A stretch of 31,347 bases of DNA from SYFY01 sp031385325. Its GTDB lineage: Bacteria; Pseudomonadota; Gammaproteobacteria; Pseudomonadales; Azotimanducaceae. Shown piece after piece: positions 8,473-15,221 of this stretch. Numbering within the stretch: the stretch's first letter is position 1; each line of letters opens with the position of its first letter. The notes under the pieces are model-generated. The model was given only the letters and a program-made list of their open reading frames with translations, had not been told where the DNA came from and made no database searches. A program made the position numbers and the translations under genes. Where the stretch lies: positions 1 to 31,347 of the forward strand of contig JANNBJ010000100.1 of the NCBI GenBank assembly GCA_031385325.1, read 5' to 3'.

Positions 8473-8488
8473 CACTTCGCTCGAAGTG
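8473..8488. promoter_or_regulatory. Perfect inverted repeat downstream of candidate nqr promoter
   Basis: CACTTCG-CT-CGAAGTG has 7-bp arms and a 2-base centre, about 20 bases past the candidate -10 box in the minus direction. It could be an operator or the first hairpin of a leader transcript; a 2-base loop is too tight for a full RNA hairpin, which favours a protein site or a shorter stem. Confidence 0.35.
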
Positions 8489-8507
8489 ACTGCGTGAAAG
8501 CGCGCGC

Positions 8508-8537
8508 ATTATAGTTTCGCGCCTGCACGAAACACAA
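8508..8537 (-). promoter_or_regulatory. Candidate promoter for the nqr operon
   Basis: On the minus strand TTGTGT (8537-8532) is followed after 18 bases by a perfect TATAAT (8513-8508). The -35 box matches only three of six consensus bases. Transcription would start near 8501 and run toward nqrA. Confidence 0.5.
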
Positions 8538-8612
8538 CGAACTTGGAGACAGGCGGTGCAGAAGGAAGGACCTGGCGCGCCTGCGCACTCGCCAGTCCGC
8601 AGGCATCCTGAA

Positions 8613-10091
8613 TCAGAAACCGAGATCTGCCACATCACCAGGAATAAGCGGGTACTGAATGCCCGCCCATTTCTGCACGATGCGGACCACCTGGCAGGCG
8701 TAGCCGAACTCGTTGTCATACCAGACATAGAGCACACAACGATTGTCTTTGGCGATGGTGGCGCCCGCATCGACGATCGATGCATGGCGGTTGCCCACAA
8801 AGTCGGAGGACACCACTTCCGGTGAGGTGGTGTAGTCAATCTGGCGCTGAAGGGTCGAGAACAGGGAGGTCTTGCGCAGGAAATCGTTGACACTGTCCAC
8901 AGTGACACCACGCCCCAATTGCAGATTGAGGATCGCCAGTGACACGTTTGGCGTCGGCACCCGAATGGCGTTGCCGGTCAGGCGCCCTTCCATCTCGGGC
9001 ATCAACTTGGTGATGGCCTTGGAGGCGCCAGTTTCGGTGATGACCATGTTCAGTGGGGCTGCACGCCCACGACGCGGCTTATCGTGATAGTTGTCGATGA
9101 GGTTCTGGTCGTTGGTATACGAGTGAACCGTCTCGACGTGCCCCGATACCACCTCGTACTCATCATGCATGGCCTTCAGCACGGGCAGGATGGCATTGGT
9201 TGTACAGCTCGCAGCCCCAAGTATCTTGTCAGAGGGCTGAATCGCATGGGAGTTGACGCCCGCGACGATGTCTTTCATCGCGCCTTTTCCGGGCGCGGTC
9301 AGAATTACCTTTGCAGCACCCTTCGACTTGAGGTGCAGGCTCAACTTCTCCGCATCTCGCCAAACCCCGGTGTTGTCGATGATGATCGCATTGTTGATGC
9401 CATGTGTGGTGTAGTCGACTTCAGCAGGGGACGCGGCATAGATGACCTGGATCGCGATCCCGTTGGCGATGATGCAGTTGTGCTCTTCATCGATCCGGAT
9501 CGTTCCCTGGAAACTGCCGTGCACACTGTCCCGACGCAGGAGCGACGCTCGTTTTACGAGATCATCGCCCTTGCCCTTGCGAACGACGATGGCACGCAGG
9601 CGCAATTGGTGACCGCTGCCGGTTTTTTCGATGAGCAGGCGTGCCAGCAGGCGGCCGATTCGGCCAAAGCCATACAGGACGACGTCCTGGGGGACGGCAA
9701 GTGGTGGGACGTGTCGGCCAATGACCTCGGCACACTCCCGTCGAACGAAATCCAGCGGAGTCAGCTTCGAATCACCTGCCTTTTCAGATTCTTCCATGTA
9801 CTTCGAGGCAAGTTTGCCCACGTCGATATGGGCCGGACCAAGGTCAAGCTGGGACAACGCGTCGAGGATCGGATAGCTCTCGTATTCGGACAGCTCGTTC
9901 TGGGCGATCTGACGCACGTAACGGTGCGTCTTCATGATCTGGGTCACGCTCTGGTTGTAGAGGGCGCGTCCGTAACAATAGGCAACGACGTTGCTGCGAT
10001 AGAGGCGACCGATGATGGGAATCATCGCCTCGGCAAGGGCTTCTCGTTCTTTCCAGTCGGGGAAGTAGGCATCCAGGCTAGCTAGGGCCAC
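8613..10091 (-). CDS. Glyceraldehyde-3-phosphate dehydrogenase, N-terminally extended type
   Basis: 492 residues, against about 330 for classical GapA. The first 130 residues are an extra helical, charged domain; the Rossmann motif YGFGRIGRLLA follows at 140-150, and the catalytic cysteine is Cys296 in GAASCTTNAIL. The SYTNDQ and WYDNEFGY catalytic-domain motifs are intact. The enzyme interconverts glyceraldehyde-3-phosphate and 1,3-bisphosphoglycerate. This long form occurs next to nqr and mfd in Pseudomonas, and such forms are thought to serve gluconeogenesis or NADP use; the lack of an acidic residue after the second beta strand (AIVVRKGKG) would suit NADP, but this is inference. The start is GTG at 10091 with AAGGA seven bases upstream. 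Confidence 0.93.
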   Translation of the reverse strand: MALASLDAYFPDWKEREALAEAMIPIIGRLYRSNVVAYCYGRALYNQSVTQIMKTHRYVRQIAQNELSEYESYPILDALSQLDLGPAHIDVGKLASKYMEESEKAGDSKLTPLDFVRRECAEVIGRHVPPLAVPQDVVLYGFGRIGRLLARLLIEKTGSGHQLRLRAIVVRKGKGDDLVKRASLLRRDSVHGSFQGTIRIDEEHNCIIANGIAIQVIYAASPAEVDYTTHGINNAIIIDNTGVWRDAEKLSLHLKSKGAAKVILTAPGKGAMKDIVAGVNSHAIQPSDKILGAASCTTNAILPVLKAMHDEYEVVSGHVETVHSYTNDQNLIDNYHDKPRRGRAAPLNMVITETGASKAITKLMPEMEGRLTGNAIRVPTPNVSLAILNLQLGRGVTVDSVNDFLRKTSLFSTLQRQIDYTTSPEVVSSDFVGNRHASIVDAGATIAKDNRCVLYVWYDNEFGYACQVVRIVQKWAGIQYPLIPGDVADLGF

Positions 10092-10135
10092 AGGCGATTC
10101 CTTGTCGTGGTTATTATGAGAATGATCAGGTTGGC

Positions 10136-10164
10136 ATTATCGAGGCTCACCTCCGGGAGGGCAA
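10136..10164 (-). promoter_or_regulatory. Promoter of the GAPDH gene
   Basis: On the minus strand TTGCCC (10164-10159) and GATAAT (10141-10136) are separated by 17 bases, about 45 bp before the GTG start. A GCTCACC / GGTGAGC inverted repeat (10145-10179) spans the -35 box and could be an operator or hairpin. Confidence 0.6.
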
Positions 10165-10281
10165 CCCGAGGGGTGAGCGCAAGTGTTCAAACTGTGAAGC
10201 AATGACCCGATCGGTCGCGACCTGTGCCCCAATCAATCCCTCGCGGTGCCTCAACGTGAAAGGCGCGCGCCCTGAACCACA

Positions 10282-10311
10282 AAGGCAGGTCTGATAAATC
10301 AGACCTGCCTT
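10282..10311 (-). terminator. Intrinsic terminator of the kor operon
   Basis: A 14-bp perfect stem (AAGGCAGGTCTGAT and its complement, 2-base centre) begins at the korB stop codon and is followed on the minus strand by TTTGTGGTT. This is a strong hairpin with a short T-tract. It separates the kor genes from the GAPDH promoter. Confidence 0.8.
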
Positions 10312-11365
10312 AGCGGAAGCTCTGGTTCACCGCCGCCAGCGCAGCGTTGCCGGGACACAGATCTTTTTCCGTGAGCTGATTAAGCGGTGTATCGACGGTG
10401 TTCATGATGTCGTGACAATCCATCGCATTGGCATCCAGATACAACAGGCCTGTTACCACTTCACCTACCGCCTGTTTACTCTGAACGTAGTGCAGGGCAC
10501 CGACCCGATCATGCGGATCGTAGTCGTCGGTCAGCTTGTGCAGTTGCAGAACGGAACCGTCCGGCATGGCGATGCGCTCGGTTGTACCGGGAGCATAGTC
10601 TGCCGTGATCTCTTCGGCGTGTGGCACGTAATCGGCCATGACCACCGTCTCTGAATGCTCTCGAACATAGTCATAGCTCTTGGTCGAGCCACTGTGGTTA
10701 TTGAACGCAACACACGGGCTGACCACGTCGATGAACGCCATGCCACGGTGCATCAGGGCAGCCTTGATCAGTGGCACCAGCTGTTTCTTGTCACCGGAAA
10801 AACTGCGCGCCACAAAGCTTGCGCCGATCTGAATGGCAAGGCTCACGAGATCAATCGGTTCGTACAGGTTTGGAGCACCTTTTTTCGAGGTCGAACCTTT
10901 GTCGTTAGTCGCCGAGAACTGCCCCTTGGTGAGGCCATACGTTCCATTGTTATCGACGATGTAACACATGTTGATGCGTCGACGCACGATGTGGGCAAAC
11001 TGGCCGAGACCGATCGACGCGCTGTCACCATCACCGGATACACCGATGGTATAGAGATCACGGTTGGCCATATTGGCACCCGTGGCGACAGACGGCATCC
11101 GGCCATGCACCGAGTTGAACCCATGCGATTTACCAAGGAAATAACTGGGTGTCTTCGATGAGCAGCCGATTCCTGAAACTTTCGCGAACCGGTGCGGTGG
11201 CAATGACAACTCAGCACACGCCTGAATGATGGCAGCGCTGACCGAATCGTGCCCACAACCGGCGCACAACGTCGAGATCGAGCCTTCATAGTCTCGTCGG
11301 GTCAAACCAAGATCGTTTAAGGGCAGACGCGGATGATGGACCTTGGGCTTGGCAACGAACGTCAT
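10310..11365 (-). CDS. korB: 2-oxoacid:ferredoxin oxidoreductase, beta subunit
   Basis: 351 residues carrying the thiamine diphosphate site and one [4Fe-4S] cluster of a CoA-dependent 2-oxoacid oxidoreductase. The TPP/Mg motif is GDGD (111-114) ending in NN (139-140). The cluster cysteines are Cys34 and Cys37 (LCAGCGH), Cys68 (GIGCSS) and Cys218 (SPCVAF). The VHGRMPSVATGA segment is characteristic. The complex converts a 2-oxoacid plus CoA to acyl-CoA and CO2, reducing ferredoxin, and can in principle run in reverse. 2-oxoglutarate is the likely substrate by family resemblance, but pyruvate or branched-chain acids cannot be excluded. The start codon overlaps the alpha-subunit stop as ATGA. 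The gene ends in a strong terminator. Confidence 0.92.
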   Translation of the reverse strand: MTFVAKPKVHHPRLPLNDLGLTRRDYEGSISTLCAGCGHDSVSAAIIQACAELSLPPHRFAKVSGIGCSSKTPSYFLGKSHGFNSVHGRMPSVATGANMANRDLYTIGVSGDGDSASIGLGQFAHIVRRRINMCYIVDNNGTYGLTKGQFSATNDKGSTSKKGAPNLYEPIDLVSLAIQIGASFVARSFSGDKKQLVPLIKAALMHRGMAFIDVVSPCVAFNNHSGSTKSYDYVREHSETVVMADYVPHAEEITADYAPGTTERIAMPDGSVLQLHKLTDDYDPHDRVGALHYVQSKQAVGEVVTGLLYLDANAMDCHDIMNTVDTPLNQLTEKDLCPGNAALAAVNQSFR

Positions 11366-13188
11366 GATTTCACCTCCGTGAGGCGCGACATCTTGTGGGC
11401 ACTGAAATGTTTCGAGATCTGCGAGTGAATTTCGTCAGCAGAAATCGACAAGCCTGCGTAATACAACACCGGAATCAATCGCGCCGGATCGACCTGGAGT
11501 TCATTCACCAGGAGTTGCCGCATCTGTCCGTCACGATTCTGCTCGACGACAAAAATCTTTTCGTGCTCACGGATAAATGCTTCAACACCCGCATCAAAGG
11601 GGAACGCTCGAATACGGCAGGTATCCACTGCGATGCCTTCTTCGCTCAGATGATCAAGCGCTTCCTGCATGGGTAGCGTCGTCGTACCAAAATAGAGCAC
11701 ACCATGACGATGCCCACCGGCACCGATTTCTGCTTTTGGAACCAGGGTCTTGGCGGTGTCCCATTTTTTCAGCAGGCGCTCCATGTTGCGCTGGTAGGCA
11801 TCCGGGCTCTCTGTGTAGGCCGCATATTCATCACGCGAAGTGCCGCGGGTGAAAAAAGCGCCTTTGGTCGGATGGGTGCCCGGCAACGTGCGATAACCGA
11901 TGCCGTCGCCATCCACGTCCAGATAACGACCAAAACGAGCAACCTTTTCCAGCGCATCGGCATCAAGCACCTTACCGCGGTCATATTCGCGACTGTCATC
12001 CCAGCTGAAGGGTTCCGACAGGTTGTCGTTCATGCCCAGTTCCAGGTCTGACAACACCAGTACGGGCGTCTGCAGCCGATCCGCCAGATCCAGTGCGTCT
12101 GCACCAAAATCAAAACACTCACGCGGTGTCGCTGGAAACAGCACGACATGCTTGGTATCACCGTGCGATGCATAGGCTGCCGAGATGATGTCGCCCTGCT
12201 GCGTGCGCGTCGGCATACCGGTACTTGGACCCGAGCGCTGGATGTCCCAGACCACGGCCGGAATCTCGGCAAAGTACGCAAGTCCGAGAAACTCGCTCAT
12301 CAACGAAATACCTGGACCACTGGTCGCCGTGAAGGACCGTGCGCCATTCCAGGCCGCACCAATGACGATGCCAATTGCCGCCAGTTCATCTTCTGCCTGC
12401 ACGATGGCGTACTTCGACTTACCAGTCGTCTTGTCCTTGCGCATCTGGCTGGTGTATCGCTCGAACCCTTCGGCCACTGAAGTCGATGGGGTAATGGGAT
12501 ACCAGGCACACACGGTCGCACCGCCATACACCGCACCCAGAGCGGCCGCAGTATTGCCGTCCACCATGATCCGGTCGCCGATGCCATCCATTCGCTTCAC
12601 CTGGATCGGTAGCGGACACTGCAGATACTCAAACGCGTACCGACGGCCCAGCTCCATGGCCTTGACGTTCGGCTGGATCAGATCTTCCTTGCCCTTGTAC
12701 TGCTTGGAGAGCATGCCGGTAATGACATCGAATTCGATGTTGAGGAGCGCCGTCAGCACACCCAGGTAGGTGATGTTCTTGAACAGGCTGCGCTGTTTTG
12801 GATCGACAAACTCAGGCAACAGCAATTCCGAAATCGGTACGCCGATTTCCACGATGTCGTTCCGTCTGAGTTCCTTGGCCAGCGGTTTGGTATTGTCGTA
12901 AAACAGGTATCCGCCGGGTCGAATGGATGCTACATCCTCGGCAAACGTCTCGGCATTCATGGCGACCATGATGTCGACGCCTTCACGTCGACCCATGTAG
13001 CCCTTGGCACTCACCCGCACTTCAAACCAGGTTGGCAATCCCTGGATGTTGGACGGGAATATGTTTCGGGTCGCAACCGGAATACCCATCCGGAACAGGG
13101 CTTTGGCAAACATGCCGTTGGCACTGGCCGAGCCAGACCCGTTCACGTTCGCAAACTTGATAACAAAGTCGTTGTACTTGACAGCCAT
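11362..13188 (-). CDS. korA: 2-oxoacid:ferredoxin oxidoreductase, fused gamma-alpha subunit
   Basis: 608 residues. The N-terminal gamma domain (about 1-190) opens with VNGSGSASANGMFAKAL; the alpha domain follows, with the pyrimidine-binding motif YPITPST at 230-236, VQAEDELAAIG and FTATSGPGISLM. Gamma-alpha fusion is the standard KorA layout. ATG at 13188 is chosen: GAGG lies 5 bases upstream and the conserved region starts here. A further ATG at 13251 would overlap the upstream gene and lacks a ribosome-binding site. No ferredoxin (delta) subunit gene is present; the upstream oxidoreductase carries its own clusters. The enzyme is oxygen-sensitive in many organisms, but Kor-type enzymes also occur in respiring proteobacteria. 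Confidence 0.92.
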   Translation of the reverse strand: MAVKYNDFVIKFANVNGSGSASANGMFAKALFRMGIPVATRNIFPSNIQGLPTWFEVRVSAKGYMGRREGVDIMVAMNAETFAEDVASIRPGGYLFYDNTKPLAKELRRNDIVEIGVPISELLLPEFVDPKQRSLFKNITYLGVLTALLNIEFDVITGMLSKQYKGKEDLIQPNVKAMELGRRYAFEYLQCPLPIQVKRMDGIGDRIMVDGNTAAALGAVYGGATVCAWYPITPSTSVAEGFERYTSQMRKDKTTGKSKYAIVQAEDELAAIGIVIGAAWNGARSFTATSGPGISLMSEFLGLAYFAEIPAVVWDIQRSGPSTGMPTRTQQGDIISAAYASHGDTKHVVLFPATPRECFDFGADALDLADRLQTPVLVLSDLELGMNDNLSEPFSWDDSREYDRGKVLDADALEKVARFGRYLDVDGDGIGYRTLPGTHPTKGAFFTRGTSRDEYAAYTESPDAYQRNMERLLKKWDTAKTLVPKAEIGAGGHRHGVLYFGTTTLPMQEALDHLSEEGIAVDTCRIRAFPFDAGVEAFIREHEKIFVVEQNRDGQMRQLLVNELQVDPARLIPVLYYAGLSISADEIHSQISKHFSAHKMSRLTEVKS

Positions 13189-13237
13189 CGCTTCCTCTTC
13201 AGCTGTTTTCAGATTGAGCGGTTTGATGTTCGCAGGT

Positions 13238-15028
13238 TCAGGCGCTGGCATGACTGCCGAGTTGAGGGATATGCACCACACTGCGCTGCATGTCCCAGGC
13301 ATTGGTCGGACAACGTTCTGCACACAGCCCACAGTGCAGGCAGACGTCTTCGTCCTTGACCATGACCCTGCCAGTCTTCAGGCCGCCGGAAACATACAGA
13401 TCCTGCTGACGGTTGTACGCTGGGGCGGTGAGTTGCGCACGAAGCTCCACTTCTTCCAGGTTTTCCGTGAAGGAGATGCAGTCCATCGGACAGATGTCGA
13501 CACAGGCATCGCACTCGATGCAGAGCTTGTCGGTAAACACGGTCTGCACATCACAGTTCAGGCATCGCTGCGCTTCCTTTGCACCCAGCTCGCGGTCAAA
13601 CCCGAGTTCAACTTCAAGCTTGATGTCGGCAAGTGCCTTCTTCTTTTCCGCGTGCGGCACCAGAAACCGGGCCGATGCATCGTGCGTGCTGTCGTAGGCC
13701 CACTCATGCACACCCATCTTGGCGCTGACCAGGTTGAGGTGCTCGGGCGGGCGATCCTTGTGCAGGTCGCTGCCCTGCAGGAAGAGGTGCATCGAGATCG
13801 CCGCTTTGTGCGCATGCGCCGATGCCCAGATGATGTTCTCGGGGCCAAATGCGGAATCACCACCAAAGAAGACTTTTGGCAGCGTCGATTGCAATGTCAG
13901 TTCGTCGAGAACAGGACACTCCCACTTATCGAACGTGATACCCAGATCGCGCTCGATCCATGGACAGTGATTTTCCTGTCCGATGGCCATCAGCACATGA
14001 TCGCACTCGATGAATTCGTCGGGCTCGCCACTGGGTTCATAGCGGAGTTTACCGTCTGCACCCGTGACCGGTTTAAGCACTTCGAAGATGAGGCCCTTGA
14101 GCTTGCCGTTCTCATGCACGAACTGTTTCGGTGGCCGGTTGTTGAGAATGGGAATGCCCTCCGACTGGGCATCTTCCTTCTCCCAAGGCGACGCTTTCAT
14201 CACTTCGAACGCACTGCGAACCACCACCTGTACCGATTCGGCACCGAGCCGTATCGCCGTCCGACAGCAGTCCATGGCGGTGTTGCCACCACCCATCACG
14301 ATGACTTTGCCAGCGATCGACGTGGTATGGCCGAAGGCAACACTCGATAACCAGTCGATGCCAATCGAAATGTGGCTGGCGACCTCCTGTCGTCCCGGCA
14401 ATTCCAGATCGCGACCACGTGGCGCACCGGTGCCGATGAAATAGGCGTCATAGCCAAGATCGAGCATGGACTTCATGCTCTTGACCTCGTAACCGAAATG
14501 CGTGGTCACACCGAGGTCGAGAATCAGATTGACCTCTTCGTCGAGCACGGTTTCCGGCAGGCGAAACGCCGGAATCTGACTACGCATGAAGCCGCCACCC
14601 TTGGGCTCCTTGTCATAGACATGCACTTCATAACCCATGGGCAACAGATCGCGTGCCACGGCCAGGGAGGCAGGACCTGCGCCAAGCAGCGCGACCTTCT
14701 TGCCGTTCTTGACCTGCGGTATCCGTGGCAACCAGGCGGTCACATCACCCTTGTTGTCGGCCGCGACGCGTTTCAGACGGCAGATGGACACCGGCTTTTC
14801 CTCAGTGCGTACACGTCGGCAAGCGGGCTCACAGGGACGGTCGCAGGTGCGGCCAAGAACGCCCGGAAAAACGTTCGAATCCCAATTGAGCATATACGCT
14901 TCGGTATAGCGCTCCTGGGCAATCAGTCTGATGTATTCGGGAACCGGCGTGTGGGCCGGGCAGGCCCACTGACAATCCACGACCTTGTGAAAATAACTGG
15001 GATCAAAAATGTTGGTTGGTTTCATCAA
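13238..15028 (-). CDS. GltD-like FAD/NAD(P) oxidoreductase with C-terminal 2[4Fe-4S] ferredoxin domain
   Basis: A 596-residue electron-transfer protein. The N-terminal Fe-S region resembles glutamate synthase small subunit: Cys19 and Cys23, then Cys62, Cys66 and Cys70 (GRTCDRPCEPAC). FAD binding is at LLGAGPASLAVA (114-125), and the second dinucleotide site is VMGGGNTAMDCCR. The C-terminal domain has two CxxCxxCxxxCP clusters (Cys502/505/508/512 and Cys562/565/568/572). No amidotransferase or glutamate-synthase large subunit gene is present, and the stop overlaps the korA upstream region, so it is most likely the partner that exchanges electrons between the 2-oxoacid oxidoreductase and NAD(P)H, like the unit described with the Thauera aromatica 2-oxoglutarate:ferredoxin oxidoreductase. 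It is the first gene of the operon; no convincing promoter was seen in the 193 bp before mfd. Confidence 0.88.
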   Translation of the reverse strand: MMKPTNIFDPSYFHKVVDCQWACPAHTPVPEYIRLIAQERYTEAYMLNWDSNVFPGVLGRTCDRPCEPACRRVRTEEKPVSICRLKRVAADNKGDVTAWLPRIPQVKNGKKVALLGAGPASLAVARDLLPMGYEVHVYDKEPKGGGFMRSQIPAFRLPETVLDEEVNLILDLGVTTHFGYEVKSMKSMLDLGYDAYFIGTGAPRGRDLELPGRQEVASHISIGIDWLSSVAFGHTTSIAGKVIVMGGGNTAMDCCRTAIRLGAESVQVVVRSAFEVMKASPWEKEDAQSEGIPILNNRPPKQFVHENGKLKGLIFEVLKPVTGADGKLRYEPSGEPDEFIECDHVLMAIGQENHCPWIERDLGITFDKWECPVLDELTLQSTLPKVFFGGDSAFGPENIIWASAHAHKAAISMHLFLQGSDLHKDRPPEHLNLVSAKMGVHEWAYDSTHDASARFLVPHAEKKKALADIKLEVELGFDRELGAKEAQRCLNCDVQTVFTDKLCIECDACVDICPMDCISFTENLEEVELRAQLTAPAYNRQQDLYVSGGLKTGRVMVKDEDVCLHCGLCAERCPTNAWDMQRSVVHIPQLGSHASA

Positions 15029-15221
15029 CTTTCCGGCAGGAATCCTTCCGTCTTGCGGTTAAAACAGTCAAACCAGTCTACTTTAGCGGCTCGCGTCTGG
15101 CATGGCCAGCAGCGATGGGAATCAATTAGCCGGCCGCGTTGTGTTACCAGCCTCTAATGATCCTGATGATCCTGCCTGAACACACGTTTACCGGACTATT
15201 CTGGCTAGAATACGCGCCCTC

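Larger units (their letters stand above)
8083..8612. other. 530-bp gene-free region upstream of nqrA
   Basis: This lies between the gap stop codon and nqrA. On the minus strand it holds a candidate sigma-70 promoter, two inverted repeats (listed separately), a possible short hairpin with T6 (8435-8465), and a weak GTG/ATG frame of about 109 codons (8075-8404) that overlaps nqrA. That frame has no recognisable domain or ribosome-binding site, so I do not call it a gene. If the promoter is correct, the nqr mRNA has a leader of roughly 420 nucleotides. Confidence 0.6.

Noticed and set aside
13004..14350. Long plus-strand open frame (448 codons) opposite the GltD-like gene and korA
   Set aside because: The minus-strand proteins show complete cofactor motifs; the plus-strand product has none.
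13238..15028. Glutamate synthase small subunit (gltD)
   Set aside because: There is no gltB partner, it has an added ferredoxin domain, and it is tightly linked to korAB.
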